Notes under the pieces: model-generated | The model's input: only the letters and a program-made list of their open reading frames with translations | Told to the model about the DNA's origin: nothing | The model's database searches: none | Made by a program: the position numbers and the translations under genes | Shown: in pieces, positions 36,301 through 46,727 of the stretch | Position numbering within the stretch: position 1 is the first letter of the stretch | Layout of the letters: every line of letters begins with the position of its first letter | Assembly: GCA_025093555.1 (NCBI GenBank) | Contig: JAIWNF010000010.1 | Location: forward strand, 864,853 to 928,852 | Direction of reading: 5' to 3' | DNA from: Circinella umbellata | Taxonomy: Eukaryota > Mucoromycota > Mucoromycetes > Mucorales > Lichtheimiaceae | DNA length: 64,000 nt

Positions 36301-36426
36301 ATTTCGGCATGTAATACACGTTTTGTAAAAATCGCGCTTGCCACAAAACAATTCAATTGAGCGAATGCATTTACAATCAGAACAAAATCTGGAAGTTGAG
36401 TTGTTGGTAATGGTTGTAGGATTCAT
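33364..36426 (-). pseudogene. MULE transposase with N-terminal zinc-binding region and SWIM motif, probably broken
   Basis: Exon 1 (35563-36426, 288 codons) starts with a Cys cluster (FCSDCKCIRSIELFCG to CITC) and a DNA-binding-type region. The segment 34688-35418 carries the MULE DDE core: EFHVDSTYKTN (first Asp), FMFTDKDEGQINAI (second Asp) and CLWHLMRA. The next part (about 33955-34599) has a candidate catalytic Glu in MIESQWRILK, then a SWIM-type WTCGCPSYAKSSFMLCKYL, where the last His is Tyr. The last exon (33364-33867) is Gln- and Glu-rich and ends in a basic tail. Defects: a frame change between about 35062 and 35385, next to an ACC/ACN Thr-codon expansion, and no usable AG acceptor in frame before 34599. 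The copy may therefore be inactive, or depend on splicing I cannot see. Confidence 0.8.
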
Positions 36427-36602
36427 TTTATAAAATAATAGCAATAATAATAGTAATATTAAAAATAATGATAATGATAATAACAAAAAAAAAAATTTAG
36501 GCGGTGTTACTAGTTTTGGCCCGGAGAATAATTGTTCCGGGTTCTGAAAACTCAACCTCCGGATCACGTGCCCGGGAAAAAAAGTAAACTTCTGGGTAGT
36601 CG

Positions 36603-36669
36603 CATAAATCCTATTCCCAAAGAATCTTTTTTGGAAATACATAAATCTTCTTTGGGAATAGGATTTATG
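36603..36669. repeat. Perfect palindrome, 22-bp arms, in the right arm of the MULE
   Basis: The arms 36603-36624 and 36648-36669 are exact reverse complements (CATAAATCCTATTCCCAAAG...), separated by 23 bp. The right arm overlaps the inner 9 bp of the right TIR. The left end of the element has no such insert, so it is asymmetric and may be a tiny nested element or a replication-derived duplication. Confidence 0.9.
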
Positions 36670-36708
36670 TGTTGTACAACTTTCAAAATTTTTTGCTTGT
36701 GAACAGCC
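36661..36708 (-). repeat. Right terminal inverted repeat of the MULE
   Basis: 48 bp, perfect inverse of 33060-33107; host sequence resumes with AAC at 36709. Confidence 0.9.
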
Positions 36709-37439
36709 AACGCAAAGTTAATCGTTGAAGGAAAGGTGATTTTAGATAAGATTGCACAAACTTGTCAAATGAAATTTGAAGACGCAAAAAAAATTACAAG
36801 TAATAAATATCCAAATATCTGGTAAGAAACTTTTATAATGTATAAAATATTCGTTTCATTTATTTCGATTCAGAACACTAAAATGAAAAAAAATAGGTTT
36901 GAAAGCGGTATTAGTACAAGTATCTTATGCTGCGGATGGTGAAGGATACATTACTCAAACACTTGGAAAGACGATTAATTTCCCCATTGCTCAAAAATCA
37001 ATCGGTGATTTCATTCAGGTATATATATGAGTTATATAATCGTAAACAAATAGCATCGTTGTTGGTCTCATTGTTAGGGTCGATTAATTGACATATTAAA
37101 TTTTAATCGTTTGTAGGAAATGGCTGAAAAAAACCTTCGGATCTTACAAGATGGCTTAAATCAAGACCGAGATAGCTTTAGTGAGGATTCTTTTAAGCAG
37201 GATTTATCATATATCAAACCGACTTGGCTTGGTCCAAAAACTGGTAGCAAAAGTAACTCAAGTTTACCTCCTGCTCCTGAACTCACATTCTAAGCATATC
37301 ATAATCCCTCTCTCTGTCTCTCTCTATCTTGTACACAAACACAATTACTTTCCAACAAATGATATAATCACCTGTAACGGATGTTACTACTAATACCAAA
37401 TCACAAGATAGTGGCAATAAGGATCATGTTATAATTAAT

Positions 37440-37556
37440 CACCTAAATACTTTGTACAAATCTTATATCCCCAATCACAAAAATCACACCGCCAATCAAA
37501 GAACACCCCAACGCCAAAATGAAAAAGTATCCCCCGCCATGATAAATGATCATTTC
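37440..37556 (+). repeat. MITE-like repeat, copy D
   Basis: CCAATCACAAAAATCACACC through CCCCAACGCCAAAATG and CCCCCGCCATGATAAATGAT is almost identical to the reverse complement of copy C (28443-28660). Copies C and D face each other across the 28.4-37.5 kb nest of mobile elements. Confidence 0.75.
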
Positions 37557-38228
37557 ATTCGATGTTTATTACACTTTTATATTCCCTATCATACAACGTT
37601 TTTTATAGTTTTTTTTTTCTTATTCTTTTTACACTAAAAAAAAAAAGTAGAATTCATAGTTTAAAACGAAACAGCAATTTTGTTTTCTTTTTCCTTTTTA
37701 TTTCGTCTCCTGTTTCTTCTCTCATATACAATATTCTATTTATTCTCCTTCTGTGGTTCTTTCTAGGTCACACGATAATCTTTTTTTATACACACACATA
37801 TATATATATATATTTCTATTTTAAAAATAAACAATAGCATCATTACCAATACACAGCCGTAATATAACCAGAATATATATATATATATATATATATAAAC
37901 AAGTTGTTATGGGAACTCCCGAGACAACACCGAAACGAATTATTGATGACAGTGATTTCGCTTAATTGAGTATATATTAAAATTTCATGTGACTCATATA
38001 TAAAAAAAGAAAAGATGAAAATAGCTTCTTAATTTAAATACACAACTCCATTGTCACAGGTGGAGAACAAAAAATAAAATAAAATAAGGGCGATAAATAA
38101 TATTAGTATAGTTTTACAACAACAACAGAAAAGAAAAACACAAAAACTAAAATAATAAGGTAGTAATGGTAAGGATGACAATAAAATAAATAAATAAAGA
38201 AGAAAAAAAAACAAAATTCTAATGATTA
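37557..38228. other. AT-rich intergenic DNA with TA microsatellites
   Basis: TA runs occur at about 37798-37812 and 37873-37898. No gene supported. It separates the 3' end of the split gene from the 3' end of the kinase gene. Confidence 0.5.
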
Positions 38229-41200
38229 TTATGATGATTGATTGTTGTTACTACGGCTATTACTAACACCGAGTCCCATTACACCTGTGATCCAACCACC
38301 AGCCATCTTAAATACAGTAGTGGATCCTTGTTGTTTTGAAAATCGAATCGCTACCAATTGTCTTTTGGAAATGGTAACATCAATAGTAAATATAGCAACA
38401 CCATCTTTTTTCTTGTTTCTTGCTGTAACCATGGTATCCGAGGAAGATGGATTAGTTACCGTATCATTATTAATAACTGAAAGTCTTCGTTGTTCTTGGT
38501 CCATGGAATGACGTTGTTTGGTTCGACCAAAAAAGGATGTTGTCATGGAAGAAGTCAAATGAGATAATAACGGTAATGATAACCGTCGCAATCGATTAGG
38601 GGACGTTGACTGGTGTTCTGCTCCCAAGACAAGGTCTTCACCATTACTGCTCATTCGACCCGTAGTAGTGGTTGTTGTTTTGGTGGAACTAGCTGTACTG
38701 TTTCCACTATTTCTTCTACTGACACCTCCTTTGTGATTATTGGAAGACGAAGGTGGTCCTTGTTCTTGATGCTGTCTGGGAGGTTCGTTTTGATTATTGA
38801 TTTTCGATGCATCACGTAAAGTTAATACGCATGTCAAATGGGAGTTACTTTCTTGTTGATACGTTATACCCATTAGTTGACAAGTAAGTTTCAGAAGCGT
38901 CATGACATCACGTTCCGTACTAGTCACTGCTCTTTGCTGTTGGTGTTGCTTGTTATTTTTTGATGTATTTGTGCTAGTGGTGATACTTGTACTGGGATGA
39001 ATAGGAGGCTGAACGTGAAGATGAGTAGTATTCGATGGTTCAGGGGTTGTAGGTGATTCAACTGTAGATAAAGATGAAACAGAAGTGCTCGATGAGGATG
39101 ATAGTGAGGGTGGATGAGAGGTAGGTCGATCCAAATGATAATAATATACTTGGTCTTTAGTTAATCGTTGCATTACTTGAGAAAATCTAAATGATGCGGA
39201 ATTTGGTGTTGGTTTTTCATCATCATCATGGTGCATCTGCTTCATGTTTGGTTTCAGTCTTATTGTAAGTGCTTGAACTGGCGATCGGATCGATAAGCTT
39301 TCAGCTGATCGCATACCAATTTTACGTGTTCTTGACCGAATTGATTGTAATAATTCTGATCGAAGTACTTCAATATTTTCGTGGCGATAATGATAATGAT
39401 GCTGTTGGTGTAATTTATGGTGATGGTGATGATGATGATTATGTCGATGGTGGTGATGATTATGTCGATGGTGGTGATGATTATGCTGACTTGTTGAAGA
39501 GTTTGCTGATGAAGATGACTTTGTAGACGAAATTGTATTATTAACATTAGTGCTACCGTTGGTATCATTATTATTTCCTGCTGCCTGCTGTTGCTGGGTA
39601 GATCGAAGATGTGTTGTAAAATAAGTCGATGGATTGATAGGATGATAAATAATGGTATGTTTAACTTGACTGGTTAAATTTCTATCACGCTCTAAATCTT
39701 GCATAAATTGACGCCTTGCGCGACGTTCACGTTCCTCACGATCTGCACTGTCACTATTAGCCATATCATCACCTCCAACAATTTCGTCATAGGCTGTTTT
39801 TGGTACATTGGAAAATGGACAAGGTAATTCACCAAATTTGGTTAACCATGGATCATCTTTTAAAGCTTGTCGGACAGTCATACGTTTACGTCGATCCGTT
39901 TGTAAACATTTAAGAATAGTTGTCTGTAATTCTGGACTAAGATGACTTGGCATTGGGAAATTACAACTACATACATCTTTTTTAAGTTCTCCTACAGCTA
40001 AAATTATTTTAAGAATGAAAAAGTCATTTTTAGTTAAGTCATTCATTTTACATAACACCCTATTATATATATATATATATATTCTACTTACTATGAGCGT
40101 GAGAAAATGGCTCAAAACCAGCTGTCATTCGAAACAATGCGATGCCTAAACACCAGCAATCTACTTCAGGACCAAAATATTTTTGTCCTGTAATAATTTC
40201 GGGACTATAATAAAGCATTGAACCTAATATAATATAATATATATATATTTGTTATTACTTTTTTTTTCTACAAAGATAAGAGAAGTAAGAAATATAGGGG
40301 CCTAATAACTGAAGTAAAAAAAAAAAAAAAAAAGAAAGAGAAAAAAGGCGTATTATTTTTATTAATAAATTACCACAAATAGTCTTTAAACGTTGTAAAC
40401 CAAATCGATTCCCTAAACCAAAATCCGCTAGTTTGATAACGCCATTAGGTGTAACCAAGATATTGGGTGTTTTGAGATCACGATGAACAACCCAACGGTT
40501 ATGGCAAAAATAAACGGCAGATACAATTTGTCGAAAAAATAATCGTGCTTGATCTTCTGTTAAATGGCCACCATTCTTATGCAGATACTCATCCAAATTC
40601 ATTCCAGGTATATATTCCATGATCAAAAATAAAGAGTCACAGGTTTCATAAGTCTCGAATAATTTAACAATGTTATCATGCTTGAGCATTTCCATCAAGT
40701 TGATTTCCCGGACTAGACGCGACATAACTCGATAATCATGTGCTTGTTTGTCAATGATCTATGAAATGTACATTATAATAAAAAGAGGGTAAAGGATTAT
40801 AAGTTCGATCTGTTTCCTTGAAGGAGTTGAATTTCTAGTGTGGGGGTTACCAACACTATAATTATTGTCGCTCTTATTCTTCGTCATACACTCTGTATCC
40901 CACCATAGGGTTCTCCATGTTCCTTTCTTTTTATATTTTATAAACAGCCCTTATTTCCCATTTTTTTTATATATTCTGTTTCCTTTACTCTCCCTTAAAT
41001 TTAAACGTGTGGATATATTACCTTAATAGCCACTTGCTTATCCGTTTCTAAATGCTTAGCGAGCATAACTCGACTAAATTTACCACTACCAAGAGGCCCT
41101 ATAAATTTATAAGGTCCAATACCATGCAACGATGCATCCTGGTTACCAACTGCTGATACTGTGGATGAATTGTTAGATGATGTCGCAGTTGTATTGTTAT

Positions 41201-41393
41201 TATTGTTACTGTTCTTATGATCTGCTGATGATGATTTACGCTGTTGTTGAGATGATAGAGCCCCAGACTTTTTTGGATTATTATTGGTCGACATTGTAGT
41301 TGCTGTTTTTGTGGAGGAGTCTTTTTTCATCACAACAGACGATCGTCGATGTATCCCCCGTTTAAATGACTGCGTAATACTCTTGATCGTCAT
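38229..41393 (-). CDS. CAMK-type Ser/Thr protein kinase with C-terminal KA1-like region
   Basis: Four exons (41022-41393, 40374-40758, 40092-40223, 38229-39997) give 885 aa. The kinase domain starts near residue 93: glycine loop GPLGSGKFSRV, VAIK lysine at about 124, HRDLKTPN at about 216, DFGLGNRF at about 236, and YYSPEII in place of the usual APE. These features place it near the SNF1/MARK/KIN group. A long Ser/Thr/Asn/Gln linker follows, with a striking His tract. The C terminus (GVAIFTIDVTISKRQLVAIRF to FKMAGGWITGVM) resembles the membrane-binding or autoinhibitory KA1 fold, with a separate helix (DVMTLLKLTCQLMGITYQQ) before it. It likely phosphorylates proteins in polarity or nutrient signalling, by family only. 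An in-frame ATG at 41516 could add 41 residues. Confidence 0.9.
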
Positions 41394-44300
41394 ACTGAAT
41401 TGTGTAAATATATAAGGAGGCTGTTGTATACGTTGATAAAATTGTACGATAAAACGACGACAGAAAACAACGGCAAAGTACTTCTTCTTTTGAAGGAAAG
41501 GGGGTTTCTTTTGCAACGAAAAAAAGGGGAAGAAAGAAAGAAAAAAAAAAGAGGAAACGATTTGCTTGAAAAAAATAACTAAAATTGGGGGTAGACTAAA
41601 AAAAATAAAGTAATGCTAAACAGGCTAGGGGGAGCTTCCTTATTTATTATTTTAAAGTTATACTACTAAAGAGGAGGGAAAAATAAAAAATATAATTCAG
41701 TATTCATATTTTATATCTAAATTTTTTTTTTCTTGTTCTTTTCCACGTTCGATAAAGAATTTTTAAATGGTATCCTCATTGAAACAAGTTTTATCATTGT
41801 ATACGTAACCCCCCCCACGAGTACTAATGATTTATTTTGGTTCTTTGTCTTTTTACCTTTTCTTCAAAAAGAATATTATGTCTTATATAAAATAAGCTCG
41901 GATTATAGCTATAAGTTATAATTCACTTGTTGATGATACGACGAATAAGATGACTTGGTGGCAAAGGAGGTAAAAGGTAATTTGAATTGGTTGGAGGACA
42001 GCAAAAAATAGATAGTTACTTTTGTTTTTGTTTTTTGAAAGAAGCCTGTTATGTGTGTAAAAGAAAGAGAGAAGCAAAATAAAGAAATAAGGAAGAGAAT
42101 AAAAGAGAAAGAAAAAAAAGGATGGATGGCTTTTTGGAAGAAATAAATTGAAACGTTACAAAAAAAAAAAAAGTTTGTTGGTGTTATATCAACGGTAAAA
42201 TAATAGATTTTCAAGGGGAGGGGAAAAGAAATAAAAAAACACGGAGTGCAGAAATACACCTTTGGGCAATTGCTTTATAATTTATTTTGTCTCATTCATT
42301 TTGAAGTACTGTTACCAATCATTCAGACTTAACTTGATTGCTGCAAGTTGTACAGGTCTTTATACTGTTCCTTTCCTCCTTCTTTTTTTTTATAAGTTTC
42401 AGCTGAGACAAAAGTATGAACTATAAAATAATAAACAAAAAAAAACGATAGATATAAACAATAAACAAGAGACCCTGATCCGCATTAATTTCTTTTTGGT
42501 TATTATACATTTTAATACACATGACCATAGCAAAACTCTCAAGTAATACCGGGATACCTTTTAGACCAAGGAGAAGCATAATGCTTTATCATTTTTATTA
42601 TGATGTGTTGTGTGTACTACAACAACAATAATTGCATCGTGTGTAAAAATAATTTTATTTAAAAGATCATCATTGTAACCTTTTCTTTTGCTTTCTCCTG
42701 AAAATAGAACAATATGCGTCTTTGATGTTATGACACGTGGATAAATCACACCAGCAGACATCAAAAGTACATTAGCATACATGCACATACAACAGCTTAT
42801 TGTATATATTAGAGACTATAGCTTACTAAATAGGTGGCGAAAAGAATGTACGTATAGATATATTATATTATGCATGTTTTTATGTGTGCTGATCATGTCT
42901 AAACTATTGCATTATAAAAAAGATACGTACATTTATAATTGCGTAATAATTACATAACGAAACACTTCTTCTAATCCATTAAATAACACAATATTATTGT
43001 AAATCATCGACAATAAAGAATAATCTATTAATGAATCTTGGTTGTGGTGTCTAATGTATCAAACTGTGTGTTACGCGGCGCGCTCGGATCATCTTAATCT
43101 TTGGTTCAAAAGAATTAATATATTGTTACTCAAGAAAAATAAAGAGTGAACAGACATCCTTTTTTCTCACTCTCAGAATTTCGTATCATTTTTTTTAGTT
43201 CTTTGTTTAGAAAATATTATTCTATCAGAATAAAATGTTTTTTTTTTCTTTTGCTCTATGAATAATTATTTAGTTAGCAGAATTACACACAAATATTATT
43301 TTTCACCAGGATTGTGATTATAAATTTTCGCCCATCCCCGCTTGCCCTATCTAATCGGTGCGCGGAAATAAACCACTTTCTTTGTTATTATTATTTTTTG
43401 CTGTTTTGTTGTGTCGATGGAATCCATCACCCTAATATAATAAATAAAATAACAAATTTATGCTCACAAAATGCCGAGCCGATCACATTACTGCATGCAT
43501 GCATTATGTCGGTCTTCGGAAACCTCACTATAGTTATTCGGACAAGAAAAAGGCGTCCATACTACATTACGCCAAATGTATAATACCATTTTATTCTACT
43601 AAAATGAATATACTCCCATTTCATATACGTATATCGCTTAAATAACAAACAAGGAGTAACTTTTCGTATTTGATAATGTAGATATCTCTCTCCTTATTTC
43701 TTCAAATGTAATGAATTAATAATACAGTTAAAAAAATGATAGCATATTCAAATATAATAAAATACAATACGTATTGTAAAAGTTTTTTTTGAATGTAGTA
43801 CACTATTTTAGTTGTTTTGTTGTACGGCGTCTCAGATTAAAAAAAAACATTGAGAGATGTTCTGATAGAAAATGTTTTGTGACCATTTGTAAAAGTATAA
43901 ATATTTTTCGTCAGAATACATAAATAAAAATGTCGTTTATTCCAGGGAACGTTACCATTGACTTATCTTTAACCAGTTTTATGGTATATATAGTATAAAG
44001 CTTACGAAATATTGTTCTTTTTTTTTCAGCCTACTATACTTCTTGACACAATATGATAGAATGGATACAGTCCTAGTATATGTATTAATATTAATATTAA
44101 CTTCTATGAAATATGTTCGTGAGTCAAAGGTATCTACAACTAGCAGTGTATGAAGTACATTAATAGTCCATATTCCCTTATTACTCGTTAATACATATCA
44201 TGCTGCAAGCAAAGTACACATAGTCAGCATTTGAAGGCTCAGCTCTTTTCTCACTCTTAATCTCAGAATAAGATACGTACGTACTGCATACATACTTATG

Positions 44301-44838
44301 TAAAAAGTAAATTGAATAACATAAAGTAGTTTTACGTTCATATTCTCTTCGAATATTCGCATGGCTTTTCCTATTTTTAGACGTAAATTTCATAGGAGAA
44401 AGCCAAAGTAATAGTAATACGTACATATATAAAAAATTAGAAAGAGTTTTCTGTTTTTTTATCTAAGACAATCAAATAGTATTTTTTTTTCTTATTCCAG
44501 TGTATAGATATATTATATATACACTGTAAATCGAAACGAAGTTTAAATGTGGCTCTGGTGCATCCCTTTCCTGTCTAACACTTCAAATTTTTTTTCTCAA
44601 GTTGTTGAAATATGTATTTCAATGTATAATTGTATATATTGTGGCTTTAACAGAGGGATTTTATAGTACATACATAAATCAATCTTGATGTCAAAATAAA
44701 TAGAAAACATGGATTGAATTGAAAAAATATAGGTCTACTTTTATGGCTTAAATTAACAGGTAAAAAAGAAACTGGGATAAATTAAACCAGATACCCAATT
44801 ATTAACCCAGCTTGTTGGACAAGTGTTGATATCATTGA
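41394..44838. other. Long gene-poor intergenic region upstream of the kinase gene
   Basis: The first few hundred bases should contain the kinase promoter. Frames at 42561-42788, 43314-43645 and 44181-44426 show no domain or codon pattern convincing enough to call. A patch at 43074-43098 (TTACGCGGCGCGCTCGGATC) has similarity to 63172-63192 (TTACGGCCCGTTCGGATC), possibly an old dispersed repeat. Confidence 0.45.
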
Positions 44839-44973
44839 TGCAAAAGAAATAACTTTAAAAACAGAAATCTTAGTTGGAATAATGATAACTCACATGGAGG
44901 TCATGTCAGTTTAGTATTCTGTTCAAAACATCAAGTGTGTGCTGCATATAATATTTATTTGGTAGGTTATTAG
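44839..44973 (+). pseudogene. Short coding relic, unassigned
   Basis: About 44 open codons including LSWNNDNSHGGHVSLVFCSK and CAAYNIYLVGY end in TAG. The mix of Trp, Gly-Gly, His and Cys is unlike chance translations of AT-rich DNA nearby, suggesting a fragment of a once-coding exon. Neighbouring frames are stopped, so no gene can be built. Confidence 0.3.
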
Positions 44974-45510
44974 TGGTAAACTTATTTATTGTTCAATTCT
45001 CATAAGTTAATCATGGGGCTTTCACGCAATGTTTGTGAAAATTATATCCATAATGCTTTTTGCTTTTTTCTCTTGTTGATCCATTAGAAATCTAAAAAGG
45101 ACAAACAAAAAGAAACAATTTGCAGAACAAAATATATCTACTAACAAACAAATAGAAAATAAAGTTGACATGTGTCTAATTATATTATTATTATTTATCT
45201 TTTTTTATGTATGTCTAAATAAAAATTTTAATAGAGCATGCATTATGACGATAATATGTAAAGAGATGGTGATATCAAAACAAAAAATAAATTAATAGCA
45301 AATTATTATATTATAAAAGAGAAAGAGAAAGAAATAATTTATGTATATATAAACAATTAATATAAATAAATTAGATGGGGAACAGCGGGATAGTATTTGT
45401 AAATGAAATGAATGAAAAGAGACAAAATGAAGCCAGTCTTTTTTGTAACATGTGATTCCTTTTTGTATATGAAAGAAAAAGTGAAGTTATTAGTTAAATT
45501 AACTAGTAAT

Positions 45511-46727
45511 TTACACGGCCAATGCAATGGCAGCAGCAACAGCGCCACCTGCAACAGCAACCAAGGCCTTGCCTTGGACATTGAGTTGCATAGCAGCACT
45601 TTCATCGTTGGATTGAGCAGCCTGTGTGGCGGATGATGAAGATGATGCCTTTTTATCAGCAGAGGAGCCTGAAGTAGCAGCGGCAGCAGCAGCGGCAGGG
45701 TTGGCTAAAAAAAACAAATAAAAAGATAATGTCAGTTACACTAAAGCTTGTGAAATAACACAGGAAAGAGAAAAACACTACAATAACTTACAAGCCAAAT
45801 GGAAGGGTTTAGCAGTACCCTCGCCCTTGAACTTGAAGACACCAGAGTAACCCCATGACTTGGCATCATCAGTTTGACCAATACGGATCCAATATTCGCC
45901 AGCCTTAAAATCGTTCAATGGTCGAATCTATTAAAACAAAAACTAGTTATTATTTCTGTTTCTATTCTATTCTATACTTTCAAGATCTAATGATTTTATA
46001 TTAATGATGTCTTACCTCATACTTTTCAGCAGAACACTTGATAGGTGTATCAGGGGCGGTAACGTAGGCAACCATGCTATTTATTTATTTATTTATTTCA
46101 AGTCAGCTGAGTGTGTATGAAATCAATGTAATTTATATTTCATACATGATCTCAATTCTACAATTTTTTTTCTACTTTCCTCCCTCTTTCTCCTTAACTT
46201 ATAACTCAAACACAATATAAATTAATATCTCTTTTTTTCTTACTTGGAGTTTGTAGCATTGCCATTCATCATTTGGATATGACAGTCCTTGGAGGCATCA
46301 GCCGAGTCGGCGGTCCAAGAGATATTACCAGTTCCACCTGAAGTCTATAAAATATAAAACACAATATAAGTTCTTGATTAATGATCCAAATTTTATGAAC
46401 TTTTGTTTTCTCTTCTCCTTTACGACTACTAATATTGTATAATATTATACAGTGCAGCTTTTAATAAAAAAAGGGGAAAAGTAAAACAGGAGATAGAATA
46501 TATTATTGCTATAATTACCCAAACGGTATTGGCCCAAGGAGTGATGACCTATTATAATTCGAATTGAAAAAGAATAAGAGTAATTTAGCATATTATTCTA
46601 GAATTGTTTTTATGTATTTTCTCTTTGTAAAAATATTTTTACAAAAGACTATACATACTTTGATTTCAGCAGCTGCATAGGTAGCAGAAGCAATAATGGC
46701 AAGGGTTGACAAAAAGATAGACTTCAT
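45511..46727 (-). CDS. Secreted GPI-type protein with KRE9/KNH1-like domain
   Basis: Six exons (46659-46727, 46519-46548, 46244-46344, 46016-46076, 45792-45927, 45511-45704) join in phase to 196 aa. Residues 1-20 are a signal peptide (MKSIFLSTLAIIASATYAAA). Residues 22-113 form the Ig-like fold of the yeast KRE9/KNH1 N-terminal family: ITPWANTVWTSGGTGNISWT, DCHIQMMNG, then GEYWIRIGQTDDAKSWGYSGVFKF. An Ala/Ser-rich stalk and a hydrophobic C-terminal tail (VAVAGGAVAAAIALAV) indicate a GPI anchor signal with the small residues of an omega site shortly before it. Such proteins sit on the outer membrane or wall, linked in yeast to beta-1,6-glucan assembly. Small size and fold match many Mucoromycota homologues. 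Confidence 0.9.

Larger units (their letters stand above)
33060..36708 (-). mobile_element. Mutator-like (MULE) DNA transposon, 3,649 bp
   Basis: The element is bounded by perfect 48-bp terminal inverted repeats (33060-33107 and 36661-36708) beginning GGCTGTTCACAAGC. An AAC triplet stands directly outside each end in the same orientation, consistent with a 3-bp target duplication; removing the element and one AAC rejoins the interrupted host frame. It carries one multi-exon transposase gene on the minus strand. Inside the TIRs, weaker inverted similarity continues to an AGTTTACTTTTTTTCC block on each side. Perfect TIRs suggest recent movement. Typical MULEs make 8-11 bp duplications, so 3 bp is unusual. 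Confidence 0.88.
32217..37293 (+). pseudogene. Multi-exon gene of unknown family, split by a Mutator-like transposon
   Basis: Exons at about 32217-32372, 32456-32559, 32638-32759 and 32858-33059 are joined by GT-AG introns with matching phase. The frame stops at the transposon edge after codon AAC (33057-33059) and resumes at 36712 (GCA), with exons 36712-36821, 36897-37018 and 37117-37293 ending in TAA. The N part includes WRRMSEQDLFHSIWSTIIG and GAFKIDLRAILESI; the C part LKAVLVQVSYAADG and ITQTLGKTINFPIA. The pattern resembles a large unnamed protein family common in Mucoromycota genomes, remembered rather than searched. One A too many in the run at 36785-36793 shifts the frame before the next exon, a second defect or a sequencing error. 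The 5' end overlaps Helitron sequence, so the native start is lost or unknown. Confidence 0.65.
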
